Shown here: positions 21,606-33,190 of the stretch, piece after piece
Layout: each line of letters begins with the position of its first letter
How positions within the stretch are numbered: the stretch's first letter is position 1
The notes under the pieces: generated by a model
Database searches by the model: none
Told to the model about the DNA's origin: nothing
The model's input: only the letters and a program-made list of their open reading frames with translations
Source: Zygnema cylindricum
Lineage: Eukaryota; Streptophyta; Zygnematophyceae; Zygnematales; Zygnemataceae
Direction of reading: 5' to 3'
Length of the DNA stretch: 64,000 bases
Assembly: GCA_037447655.1 (NCBI GenBank)
Contig: JBBHKE010003374.1
Coordinates: forward strand, 1 to 64,000
Position numbers and translations under genes: made by a program

Positions 21606-23823
21606 TTACTCCAAATTTACGTCAAACATATCTTCATCAAACTCCTCTTCTCCTACCTCCCCTTCCTCTTCCTCCCATGCTACCATTTCCTCTTCATAAC
21701 TAACATCTGTAGCATTATGTAATAATCTGAGATTGCTAAAGACACAAACCAAATCATTGGCTCTTCTAGCTGTCAACCTGTTCCTTTTCTTAGAGTGAAT
21801 ATGGTCATAGGTTGACCAATTCCTCTCACATGAGCTGGCAACTGTGCACTGGGCAAGGATCCTAATTGCTAACTTGTGTAAGATAGGGGTGACAACCCCA
21901 AACTGCTGCCACCACTTCCACCCTGGCATTTGCTTAGCACAAGTCTTTGTCACCTCCCTCCCAAATATGCCCTCAAAACCTTAATACTTAGACAACTCAG
22001 AGTGGGCGGTAGGCTGGTCCGCCACATTTGATAACATCTTATCAAGCATTATTTGAAAACCTTCCATTATTTTAACATTTGAAAGTTGATCATAGTCAGC
22101 ACTTTGGGACTCGGGGTCGGGTACAAAATCGACAGCATATATAGGGCTATGTGCCATCTCCCATCTAGCGATGAAAGACACCTTCAGCTCCTCCAAAATT
22201 TGCAGGCTTTCGTAATTTCGCGCACCTCCATTGCTGGAAAACTTCACCAAAAACTCCCCAATAGTGTAAAAACCATGATAAACATTCCTCACATTTGGCC
22301 TCCCTTTGTCGCACTCCCTCATCATACGCACCACAGGTTCTGAAACTGTCACAACCTCAGTCACTCTCGTCTAAAACTTCGAGCTCAAGATGATACATTT
22401 GATCCTTACTCCTTCTACCTTGTATGTAGACTTCGATAACCACTATTTGTAAGCATCATCAAACATCAACATCTCCAAGCTATCCTTCACCTTTACAAAT
22501 CTTTGTAACATGATCAAATTTGTAGCAAACTTGGATTTGTAGCAAAACTGGTCTCTCCAGGTTTCAAAAGCCTAAGTTTGGAGATTTTGTGGAACAAGGC
22601 TACAGTCATGTGATGACTCATGATAAATTTCAACACCTCTTTTGCCTCTCGAACAGGTGTTTAAATAAATGATATCTTGCCCTAATCCTCTAGCATAAGG
22701 TCCAATACATGGGCAGCGCATGGCGTCCACGTGATAGAAGGATAAATTGTCCCACGAGCATTGAGGCGGCAGCCTTGTTCACACTAGCAAAATCTGTCAC
22801 AACTTGTACCACATGCTCGACCCCCAACGCAATAACTCCTTTGTCTAACACCTGACAAACGTATTCAACATCCTTGATTTTCCCTCGAGTGTCTTCCGCC
22901 TTTAGAAACATGTCACCTTTGGGGGTGACAGCTAGAATGTTTAGGAGAGGCGTATCATCAACGCCCGTCCAATCGTCTGATGTGATGGAGGCACCAGTGA
23001 TTTTTTTAGTTTCCATGTAGCTTGCCAAATCGTTACTGATCGTTGCTTTCATCTCAAACAGAAGGCGATTTCTCATGGTATTCTTGTGCGGTAGCTTTAA
23101 AGACGACCCTATATCCCCGGTCTTCTTTACTGCTGCCTTAAAATATGGATCGCCCAATAGTGAAAACGACAAACCATTGGCAAAGAAAGCTTTTGCCCAT
23201 GCTATATCCACCTCTTTTTTGTTATGCATATTGAATACATTATTTATTTTGGCCTGAACTCCTTGTTGTACCTTGCTACTCTGGCTAGATCCATGGCTAG
23301 ATCCATGACATCTAGTGATTTCATCCAAATCGGATATGACACGTTTCTAAGAGCCATGAGAAGATTTTGCGGTTTTGAATCCATTTAACTCCGCTTGCAC
23401 CTCATCTGAACATAAAATGCAAGCTCTAAAGAAAGCTTTTGCCCATGCTATATCCACCTCTTTTTTGTTATGCATATTGAATACATTATTTATTTTGGCC
23501 TGAACTCCTTGTACCTTGCTACTCTGGCTAGATCCATGACATCTAGTGATTTCATCCAAATTGGATATGACACGTTTCTAAGAGCCATGAGAAGATTTTG
23601 CGGTTTCGAATCCATTTAACTCCTCTTGCACCTCATCTGGACATAAAATGCAAGCTCTAATGCCCCCGCTTTCAACATTTCCAAGCAGATGATTTCTAAT
23701 CCTAGTGGCTTGACCATTATATTCAAAATTGCAATATAGACAGATGCATATTCTGTTATTTCCAAGCAAGTCTCTGTCTGGAGCCTTAACGTGCTCCCAC
23801 TCAATTCCTCGTGGCCTAGGCAT
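21606..23823 (-). pseudogene. hAT transposase remnant (BED finger, DUF659, hAT dimerisation)
   Basis: On the minus strand the N-terminus (from 23823) holds a BED-type finger: WEHVKA..., then CLYCNFEYNG and RIRNHLL. Next comes a DUF659-type core near 22760-23000 (GASITSDDWTG, LLNILAVTPKGDMFLK, VVQVVTDF). The C-terminus (21606-21953) is the hAT dimerisation region (RILAQCTVASSCERNWST, HSKKRNRL, LRLL) with an acidic tail. Breaks: a tandem duplication of about 235 bases (23347-23580 against 23581-23823), each carrying the same TAG after SSHGS; a stop at 21981; and frameshifts between 22364 and 22690. hAT proteins excise DNA and leave 8-bp duplications; this copy cannot be active. Confidence 0.9.
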
Positions 23824-24163
23824 GGATGCTTCTATTTAGGTTCGTGGAAGCTTAAAGGGTGGCTTCAATGACAGGTTTAATGGCCGATTTTATGGCGTCT
23901 CGAATGCCGACTTCCTTGTGCAGGAGGAGTGGAGGACAGATCAAAATTCGTGCGCGAAAGTGAACCAACGTCTCTTTTTTTGAAAATGTCCGTACAATTT
24001 CCGTACAACATGAGACGTACGGTACGAGAATTACCGAAACGCGAATACTACGCAGTTTCGAAAAAATCAAGTCCGTACAGTGGACGTATAGGCGCGACAG
24101 GATAGAGTTTAGATTTTCAACTCGCAGACCTCTTTCCGAGCATTTGTACACTGGAAAGTACAG

Positions 24164-24365
24164 TACACCGCCAATCGCTATTAGAGTCAAGGTTTAAATA
24201 GCGTCAAAAAAAATTTAGCGTTATTGATTCTAATTTAGTGCCTAAGACGTGGCAGATTATGGTCCACGTACTTAAATAGCGTTATTAATTCTATTTCAGG
24301 TTTTGGGGTCAAAATTTAGGGGCACCGAATCAGCGTTATATACTCTAATAGCGATTGGCGGTGTA
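24164..24365. mobile_element. MITE with perfect 24-bp TIRs
   Basis: TACACCGCCAATCGCTATTAGAGT (24164-24187) is the exact reverse complement of 24342-24365. It could be read with a TA duplication (TA|CACCGCC...GGCGGTG|TA) as in Tc1/mariner or pogo-derived MITEs, or with the flanking ACAGT repeat as a 5-bp duplication. Related elements lie at 32472-32674 and 56050-56220, and one end at 268. Non-coding. Confidence 0.85.
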
Positions 24366-26280
24366 CAGTACAGTACAACACGTCGCTGATCGTTGTTAGA
24401 AGTTGGTTATTTATAGAATTATAGTTGTTAGTATGTACTTTCTGGACTCCCAAATCCAAAACGTAAGACGACAAATATTTGAACTTATAGCGAGGCGAAA
24501 ACACTCAACTACTAAATTAGTACCGCTGTCTGCTGACAATAGCCATTGTAATGCTGATTAAGTACTTAGCAATCTTTAAGTCTAACATATTGTAACTGTC
24601 AAAATCTGGACCGTATACTTAGCTGCACGCTGTCAGTCTCTCGAATTTGGGCGGTTGAAAGTTAGAGAGCGACAAAAACCTCGCCGTTACCATTACACAT
24701 ACGACACGAAGAGCTCTGTCATACTTCATATCCAGAATATCCGTACATCGTGTTGACAAATGTTTGTTGACAAATCGATTGTACGTTTGGATCAGCGATC
24801 TCGATAAATTACAAGCACTGAATTGGCTGGCTTTAATGTACGGATATTTTGGGAAAGGCTTATTGGTGTAGTAGAATCAGGTAGTTGCTGGATTCGACCA
24901 ATCAGAAGCGTTCACAACAGGACTGGAACTCTTACGGCCAAAGGTTTTTCTAAATCCTTTTTTAGGAAGGCATGTAGCCCGCCACGTGACGCTGCTCATC
25001 AAACTCGCGTGCAGAAAATTTTGTCAGAAAATCTATTATTTGTCTTCTTATGTTCAAGAAGAGTCAAACCTAGCACATCTGTTGACGTAAGCATAAAAGG
25101 TCAAAAGGCACGCGGGAGAAGGAAAAAAAATAAACAAACATTGTACTTAATAATATCTGTATTTATAGATATTCCTGTATAACAAAATTTATTTGTTTAT
25201 TTACATTGTTTGCTTGTAAATTTGTCATTGTTATTTGTACGAAAATCAATATTTCCATTTGTACCATCGAATTAAGTCATTTTCTTGAGTATTTTTCGCA
25301 CAAAAATAAATACAACTACTTTTTTTTTATGAATATATTTGCATTTTCGCAAAACATTTACGATAGTCGACTAGAAAAAGAAAAAATAACGACAAAGCAC
25401 AATTACAGCATTATGACGTCAGAATCTGTAATTAGCAGTTCATTAACCCGCCAGATCCAAAATTTCCGTACACCTCCGTCAGATTCGTCAATTATTCCCA
25501 CGCTGTCATCGAGATAGTACCTTTTCAGCATCCAGTCGGTAGAACACTCAGTCCGTACAATTACACTGGTCCTCGCGAACTCCAGATCGATTTGGACCAA
25601 TCGCATACGACATTCATACGTGCGACGCTTCCTGCCGCCATTCACGTGAAATCCACAAAAAAGCAAAAAGGAAAGCAAAAATTGACAAAAAAAGGAAAAT
25701 AATACGCTGCCATCTCGCCTGCCATTTTTGTCGTGTATTCATTCCATGCATAAGCCTACACACGTCAGAGTCATGCGTGCAGCCTGCGTCTCGAACACTG
25801 CCCACGTGTGCTTTCCGTACCATTTTCAAATCATGCTTCATTATTCCTTCATTCCTGAACACATGAACTGCCACGTCATCTGCTTTCCGGCAGCGACTAC
25901 AGGTCTCAGAAATCTTTGTGACTTTGTCCCTTCGCAAAAATCTTCCTTTCGCCTTCAAATAATATCCCGGTAACGTAACTGCGTACACGGAACGGATTTT
26001 GTCGTTTCCACCACCTTTTACTTTTGTCAAAGGACGGAACTTTCCGATCTCACTGCGCGTTTCGCAGCCGTCCGATTTCGAGATTCAGAAGCTTTCGGCG
26101 AAGTACAGCGGCCGGCGGACGCGTGGAGGGAAGCGAGGACGTTTTCGGGACGAATAAAATAAAGTGGGACGATACGTTTCGAAAAAAGCGACGTGACGCG
26201 TGAATTTTGGGAATGTGGGATGTACGGACAGTCGTATTTTAGGCGCAGGAGTCTTTCACTTAAAGGCTCCTTACTCTGGA
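24366..26280. other. Intergenic stretch upstream of the PP2C gene; nothing firmly coding
   Basis: Mixed-composition sequence with ORFs at 24823-25182 (+) and 25614-26030 (-) that show no recognisable domain or splice structure. The last 250 bases are GC-rich and probably hold the PP2C promoter and 5' leader, but no specific TATA or initiator stands out. Confidence 0.4.
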
Positions 26281-26668
26281 GAGAGAGAGAGAGAGAGAAA
26301 GAGAGAGGGAGGGAGGAGAGAGAGAGCGAGAGAGAGAGAGAGAGAGGAAAAGAGAGAGAAGAGAGAGAGGAAAAGCGAGAGAGAGAGAGAGGGGGAAAAG
26401 AGAGAGAAAAAGAGAGAGAGGGATAAGTGGAAAGTGATAGACAGTGAAGGAGTGAGAAAGTGAAGGAACGGGGGAGGTAAGGGGATAAAGAGAGAGAGAG
26501 CGAGAGAGAGAGAGTTGTGTGAGAGGGAGAAGGGGGACGAGAGGTAAACCAGAAACATATATATAGATATAGAGATATACAGAGAAATAGGGAGAGGGAG
26601 AGAGGGAGAGGGGGAGAGAGAGAGGAAGAGAGAGAGAGAGAGGGAGAGAGAGAGAGAGAGAGAGAGAA
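26281..26668 (+). repeat. GA-rich tract directly before the PP2C start codon
   Basis: (GA)n and GGGAGAGA runs, broken by ACATATATATAGATATAGAGATATACAG near 26557-26582, end just before ATGGCAG at 26671. If transcribed it forms a purine-rich 5' leader. Confidence 0.8.
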
Positions 26669-26670
26669 AG

Positions 26671-29600
26671 ATGGCAGACCGGTGGCTTTTTAACAAACCC
26701 CAACATGCCTCTATTTCCAGAAAAAAGGAATCTATGGGTACTTTTCCTCCCTTCCCCCCCCATTCTCCCTCCTCTCCTTCTCTCCCTCTCTCTCCCTCCG
26801 TATCCTCTTTTTTCCCTCTCTCCCCTCTGTCTACCTCCTCTCTCTCTACCCCATACCCCCACCCCCGGATTCCCTCCAATTCCATGTCTCTCTCCCCCCA
26901 CTCCATGTCTCTGGGAAAAAGCCAGCCTGGCAGAAACGACAAATTATGTCAGATTGACAGAAACGACAAAATAGCTGAAAGTTTGAAAATGGGGGGGCGT
27001 CTTGTGGAAGGGGGAGAGCGAAGGGGAGGGAGAGACTGCGGGTTAGTGACACGTGGATCAAGAAAGAGGAGGATGTACGGAAGTGAGGGGGGTGAGGGAG
27101 AGGGGGAGAGGGAAGGAGGAGAGGGAGGTAACGTTTGGAAGAGAGGGAGAGGGAGGAGAAGAGAGGGAGAGGGAGAGGGAGAGGGAGAGAGGAAGAGAAT
27201 GATGGTTTCTGGATCCAACCCAGGAGATGGAGAGGGAGGGTATAAAAGAGGAGGAGAGATGAGAGAGGGCGAGAAGGGAGAGAGAGAGATAGGAGGGAGG
27301 TCTCCGGAAAAAGTAGGAAAACATTCTTTTGGATCTTTCGAAAATGCCAAAATTCAAACTCCATTTGGATACCCTTTTGGGAACTCTTTGGATTTACCTT
27401 TTTTGGATCCCCGATTTCTAAAACCCATTTTGGAATCATCGAAAAAGACAAAACAATTTTTTTCGAACATCGATTTCGGCGTAAATCCCAAATCCGATTT
27501 TACGAAATCGCAGAATCCCAAATTCGAATTTCCGGGAAACGATTTTCTGGAAATTGGATCTCCAAAATTTGAGTTTCCTAAAAAATATATTTTTCCGAAA
27601 AATTACGACGATCCAAAAACTTTTCCCTCGGAAAATTCGAAAACTTCGAGAGAAATTCCGGTAACGCGCGTGTTTTCGGAGCTTTTCCCGAAAAGAGACG
27701 AGGAAAAAGACAAAAAAAACGAGGAAAAGGACAAAAAAGAAGAAACGGACGTGAAAAAGAAAGGGGACGACAATGGATCCAAAAAATTGGACAGGAGGGA
27801 GGAGGAGGAGGAGAGAGTGAGGGAGGAGAGGGAGGGAGTGAAGGGGGGAAGTGAGGGAAGTGAGAGCCAATCAGAGAGTGCCACGTGTCCCAGATATGGA
27901 CAAGCTTCTGTTTGCGGAAGAGGACAAGAAATGGAGGATGAGATCCACGTGGAACCTGGATTTGTCGTTTTGCAGCCATTAGAGGGGGTAGAGGGAGAGG
28001 AGGGAGGGGAGACGGAGGGGGGGAGGAGGGAGGAGAGAGAGAGGGGGAAGGAAGCTCTGGGGGAGGACAACTTTTTTGGAGTCTATGACGGACATGGGAG
28101 CTCACAGGTGAGGAAGGGGGGAGGGAGGGAAGGAAAGGGAGGGCAAGGAGAGCAAGAAAGGGTGGGAGGAGAGGGAGGAGAGGTTGGGGAGAGGTAAGGG
28201 AGGAGAAGGTGCGAGAAAGGGTGGAAGGGGATAGGCAAGTGAGGGAAAGAATGGAAAGAAATGCGAGACAAAGGTCGGGAGGGAGGGGAGGGAGGGGAGG
28301 GAGGGAGAGTAGCGAGGGAGGAGGGAGAAGAGGGAGAGGGAGAGGAAGTAAAGGAAAAAAGCAATAAGAGGGACGGATTCTCTCTCTTCTTCTCCAAAGT
28401 CTTACTCTGTTTCTTTTTTTCCCCCTTTTTTTCTTTTTTATCTTTTATCGGGCAGGTTTCAAAATTTTGTTCCGAACATTTACATTTTGTCCTTTCTGAA
28501 GAACTTTGTCGGTTTCCCGCGCCGAATTTTTCGCGTCTCGGTTTTGACTTTTTTGTGAAAAATGCTTTGCGAGAATCTTTTCTTCGAGTCGATCAAGAAG
28601 TCGGGACGAGAAATTTGTGCGATTTTCACGACTGTCGGTGTGATTTTTTCAAAAAAAGCATGTATGAAAATAATATGGAGAGACGGGAGGGAGAGGAGAG
28701 AGAGGAAGATAGTGGGGAGAGAGTGGGAAGAGGGGAGCAAGGGGAGAGGGAGGAGAGAGGGGAGAAAATTTTGAGGATTTCGGGATCGACAGCTGTCGTG
28801 GTTCTGATTGGTCGAAATCGGATTTTTGTGTCGAATTGCGGCGATTCGAGAGCCGTTTTGTGTCGATCGGGAATCGCAATTCCTCTCTCGTCAGATCATA
28901 AAGTAAGTTTTTTTTGGGGGGGGGGTCTCGATTATTGAGTGTTCGTTTGCAAATCGGGATTTCTTCCTCGATGCATGACAAGTTTTTTTTGAGTTTTTTC
29001 TTTGCAAGAAATTGAGAATAATGTGAAACGAGGATGGGAATTTTCAGGTTTTTTGGGTCTTAGTGTTGTTGTTTTAAATTTTATTCTCATTTTTTTCGTT
29101 ATTGTCTGGTTGTTTTGTTCGTTAGACATCGCAATTTCTCTCTCGACAGGTCACTAAAAGTCTCTTACGTAAAGAAACTGAACAAATAACCTTTTTTTTT
29201 TTTACCATCCTGACAGCCAGAGAGACCGGACGAGAAGAGACGAATCGAAGCATCTGGAGGAAGAATTATAAACTTTGGTGTTTGTCGCGTTTTGGGAATT
29301 TTATCGATGTCTAGGGCAATCGGTATGTTTTTTTCTTTCCCTTTTTCTTCTCATCATTTTTGGCCTCTCTAAAAGCAAAGTTTAAAAAAAAGTATTGTCA
29401 AAAAAATTGTTACAAATGTCACAAAACAATTAGAAACCGGAAAAGAAAAGTGAAGACATTAATGTTTTAGTGTAGAAAAGAAAGTAATGTTAGAAAAACA
29501 AAGAATTTTAATGCTCAAGAGTCGAAAAGTATAGCCCAAAGATCTGTTTTAAAATTGATGTTAATATTTGCTCTCGGTTGTATGTTTGCCGATTTTTCTC

Positions 29601-29943
29601 TTTTTTAATTTTTCTTTTTTCTGTCTCTCTGTGTGTGTTTTTTTTTTTTGAAGGCGATAAATATTTGCGACCTTTTGTAATAGCCGACCCCGAAATTACA
29701 TGTACAGAGAGAGACGAAAAAGACGATTTTGTAATCATTGCGACCGACGGACTTTGGGATGTCGTTCAAAATCAACGAGCTTGTGATGTTGTGTCGCGAT
29801 GTTTCACTTTGGAGAAAAGCACTGTAAATAAGATGAAATTGTCAAAAACCGATTTTGCCGCCACAGTTCTTGTCAAATTAGCAGTAACAAGAGGAAGCAC
29901 TGATGATGTCAGCGTGATTGTTGTGGACTTGAAAAACAATTAA
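26671..29943 (+). CDS. Clade A-like protein phosphatase 2C (PPM family)
   Basis: Four exons: 26671-28107, 28456-28902, 29217-29322 and 29654-29943, all with GT-AG borders, total 2280 bases, 759 residues. PP2Cs are Mg/Mn-dependent Ser/Thr phosphatases; clade A members restrain SnRK2 kinases in ABA signalling in land plants. Domain from about residue 406: [27 protein letters not shown] (~470), [18 protein letters not shown] (~605), SMSRAIGD, DGLWDVV (~695), [12 protein letters not shown] at the end. The metal-binding Asp residues are kept. The N-terminal 400 residues are low complexity (Ser/Pro-, then Gly/Glu/Arg-rich) with FEFP-type repeats. The receptor-contact Trp and Phe of land-plant clade A (ABI1 W300, F306) read Phe and Leu ([10 protein letters not shown]). 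Purine-encoded inserts of about 30 and 60 residues interrupt the domain; an unrecognised intron there is possible. ATG at 26671 follows the GA tract; a later start is possible. Confidence 0.9.
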
Positions 29944-29954
29944 TACGGGGGACT

Positions 29955-30240
29955 TTGACAAATGTCACGCCACAAAACGTTGAATTTTCGAGGAGAGGGA
30001 TGAAAGAGGTTACAGTTGATGATGTTAGCGTGATTGTAGTGGACTTAGCAACCACAAGTGAAAGTGTGACAAATGTCACAGAACAAAGAGACAAATTCGA
30101 GGAGGATAGGGATGGTAGCGGTAGTGCTGCTGATGTCAGCATCATGGACGTGGACCACAAGACAAGTCAATATTAGGATTGTGACAAATTTCACGCCACA
30201 AAACAACAAATTTGAGGAAGAGGTAGCTTGCAAGTCATCA
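29955..30240 (+). repeat. Tandem, decayed duplications of the PP2C last-exon end
   Basis: The exon-4 segment GATGATGTCAGCGTGATTGT (29901) recurs as GATGATGTTAGCGTGATTGTAGTGG (30019) and, weaker, GATGTCAGCATCATGGACGTGG (30132). The following GTGACAAATGTCACGCCACAAAAC also recurs three times (29959, 30066, 30181). Period about 110-118 bases. The copies follow the PP2C stop codon in another frame. Confidence 0.75.
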
Positions 30241-30410
30241 TTAGCAGGGTGGATCTTCATGATCTTTGGTTCCTGGAGCAATTCCTTTTCAGTGATTCCA
30301 ACCTTGTATCCTTCTGCTTGAAGAAGAAACAGTTTTGTCCATGGCACTCATAAGTTCTCATATATTTGTTGATGAGGCAGGATCCTTTGCTTCAAACCGC
30401 ATCCTCGTGC

Positions 30411-30625
30411 AGCAGTGACGTCAGCAGTATCAAAATTTGTTGACATCAGCAGTGTCAGATCCATAATTTGCTGACATCAGCGGTATCAGACTTTGCTGAC
30501 GTCAGCAAATCAGCGGTATCAGAAGCTGTCGTCAGCAGTATCTGAATTTGCTGACCTCAGCAGTGTCAAGTTTGCTGACGGTCAGCAGTATCAGAAACTG
30601 CTGACATCAGCAGCATCAGATCGTT
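30411..30625. repeat. Array of TGCTGACRTCAGCA-type palindromes
   Basis: About nine units of roughly 25 bases built on TGCTGAC(G/A)TCAGCA followed by GTATCAGA. A perfect TGCTGACGTCAGCA is at 30494-30507. TGACGTCA cores are classic bZIP binding sites; function here is unproven. Confidence 0.8.
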
Positions 30626-30739
30626 TGTTATTCTGGAGCCAGAATAGAATCCCGTGCTCGTCTCATTCAGAGGATAAGATTATTCCGCCGGCAGGAACTG
30701 GTTTTTTGTGGACCTATACAACTTCTAAGAGAGAGAATG

Positions 30740-31755
30740 TGTAATTAGGAGGGGAAGGTGATAAAGAAATTAGGGTGTTTATATGGTGTACTTTAGAAGG
30801 GTTCAAGATGGAGTACAATTCTCGATTACTTTTCGCTCTTTGCTATGTAACATTTGTTAGCGGTGTTTTTTTGTAACAGTAAGGGAGACATTTGGTCCTG
30901 ATTTGTTTTTCAAATTGTTTAACAAGTTTTTGTAAATATTTTCTCTTTTTAATCGTCTCAAAAAAATATTAGTGGATGACAACGTGTGTATGACTTTGAT
31001 ATTCTTTTGGTGTTATACCTTAACTTTGCGTGTCTTTTTGTCTTCGGAAACAAACATAGAAAAATGCAAACGAGTCATTGTGTATGTTTACTGTATAATT
31101 TTATAAAGACTTTCTCATCACATTTATTAGTAAAGTCTTATATTACTTATATAGAAATTTGCTGGTAATGTTGTTGACTAACAATATGGACCATTACATT
31201 TGCCACGTGCGAGAATGTTGGATGAATTGGAACAGTGGACCGAAAATGGCCATCAATTTCCAACTTTTTTGGTCTACCTTGAGAGGTTTAAAGTGGTTTT
31301 TTTATCTTTGTCTTAGTATGTGCATCTTTGTATTTGTATGAGCATTTTCTGGTCACAAAAATTAGAAAGGGAGGTGAAACATTATGAATTAAAGTATATG
31401 TGGCGGAATGTGACGTCATTTACACATAGGAAATAAAAGGACTTCCAAGCATCGATACATATAGCTGGTATAATAATGAAAAGGAGTTTACAAAACAAAG
31501 TCGATCTTTAGGTTAAAATTCAAAAGAGGTTTTGTAAAATACGAAGGTTTTGTTTAAATATCTGCTATCTTGTCTGCTTCTGCAACCGTACTGTTTATGA
31601 ATGACCTTTCGATGGTTCCCATGCTTTTTTTTTCTAGCTTCGTTTTCCACAGTAATTCTTAGTGTGTGTATTATCTATTTAGAAAAAAATATGTTACCGA
31701 GAGATGGAGAATCTTGTAGGCGGTAAGGTTTTTTTTTTTTTTTAAAAGAGAATAT
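30740..31755. other. Intergenic stretch, nothing recognised
   Basis: AT-rich, with short ORFs (30986-31168, 31159-31341) of no recognisable family. It probably includes the 3' untranslated region and flank of the PP2C gene. Confidence 0.4.
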
Positions 31756-31857
31756 ATGGATTTTAAAAATACTTGGGGACGTGGGTGGGAGGACCTAGAG
31801 GTATATCCGACCTGCGTTAAAATAGAGATAAAAGATATAAAAATTCTGGGGGGTTTA

Positions 31858-32118
31858 AGGGAGGGGAAAATTGGAGGGAAAATGGAGGGGAATTGGAGGG
31901 GAATCGGAGGAGAATCGGAGGGGAATCGGAGGGGAATGGGAGGGGAATTGGAGGGGAATTGGAGGGAAATTGGAGGGGAATTGGAGGGAAATTGGAGGAA
32001 ATTGGGGAGGAATTAGAGGGAATTTGGAGGGAAATTGGAGGGGAATTGGATGGAAATTGGAGGGAAATTGGAGGGAAAGTTGGAGGGAATTTGGAGGGAA
32101 ATTGGAAGGAAATTAGAT
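31858..32118 (+). repeat. GGAATTGGAGG minisatellite
   Basis: About 20 units of roughly 11-12 bases of the type GGGGAATTGGAG / GGAAATTGGAG. The repeats leave all three plus-strand frames open, so the ORFs called across them are not informative. Confidence 0.9.
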
Positions 32119-32471
32119 TCCGAAATCGAAAGGGGGAAATTTATGATTTCTAATTTTTAATTCCGGATTTAGAGGAATGGAAAAGTGGGGAAAGATTAGA
32201 GAGGTGGAGAGTATGGGGTTCCCAACGGGAGTAATAAAAAAGAGTGGGTACACTTCTTTAGGTACAACCGGTCATAAAAACTCAGGAATAAAAGACTTTA
32301 TTAAAAAAACTCAAAACATATTTGCTAACAATGTTTTTGACGTCAAGAGCTTTCCTCAGGATAAAATTGCAGCAAAAGAGATTTCTAAAGAAAAATTTGT
32401 CACGAAGAGTAAGTCAATAATTGGTCATTGAGCAAGATGACAAGGGGTCGAAGGTGTTTTGGCAGCACTAA

Positions 32472-32674
32472 CTACACCGCCCATCGTCATTAGATTTAAT
32501 AAAACTAATTTGGTCGTGACTTTTGTTGGCCGAAAATCACAAAATACTGTAAGCAATATGATTTAAGGCTTGGACCACAATCTGCCACGTCTCCTTGCTC
32601 TAAATTAGGAGTGTTAATTCTAATTTCGCATCAACACAAATAATTCTTTAACGCAATAATGATGGGCGGTGTAG
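32472..32674. mobile_element. MITE, same family as 24164-24365
   Basis: Ends CTACACCGCCCATCGTCATTAG (32472-32493) and AATAATGATGGGCGGTGTAG (32655-32674) are imperfect inverted repeats. Same TACACCGCC.ATCG core, similar length (203 bases), TA at both borders. Confidence 0.8.
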
Positions 32675-32679
32675 TGGTG

Positions 32680-33190
32680 AGGAGAAGAAAGTGGGGAGGA
32701 GAGAGAGGGAGCAAACAAAAGATAAAATAGGGAAAAGTCACACACTCTTTCTTGTATTTCCCCTCCCTCTCCTATTTTTCCCTCCCTCTCATATTTCGCC
32801 TTCCCTTTGTTGTTCTTCTCTCCCACTCCTATTCCCCCCCCCCGTCTCCTATTTTCCCCCCCCTCTCTAATTTTCCCCTAAAAACAGGAGAAGGAGGGAT
32901 AAATAGGCGAGAAGGGAAAACTAGGGGAGGGAGCGGAGAAGAAGAGAAAACAAAAGAGAGAGAGGTGAAGGAAAACACAAGAGGGAGGGGAGAGGGAGGG
33001 GAAAATAAGAGAGGGGGGGAAAAATACGAGAGAGAAGGGAAAATAGGAGAGAGAGCGAAGAAAGTAAGAGAGGGAGGGGAGGTAGGAGAGAAAAGTGAAA
33101 ACAACTCTCTCCTCCCTCCTTCCTCCTACCTCCTCCCTCCTTCCCCCTCCCTCATCCTGCCTCCCGCCTCACGCCGCTCTCCTCTCGCCT
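32680..33190. repeat. Purine/pyrimidine low-complexity block with an inverted layout
   Basis: CTCCCTCTCCTATTTTTCCC units at 32750-32880 are followed by GAGGGAGGGGAAAATAGGAGAGAG units at 32885-33090, so the block could fold back on itself. No coding content beyond composition-driven frames. Confidence 0.7.

Noticed and set aside
25614-26030. 138-codon minus-strand ORF with a CxxC pair
   Set aside because: No recognisable domain, overlaps the probable promoter of the PP2C gene, and its C-terminal hydrophobic run comes from an AT-rich patch. Not called without transcript support.
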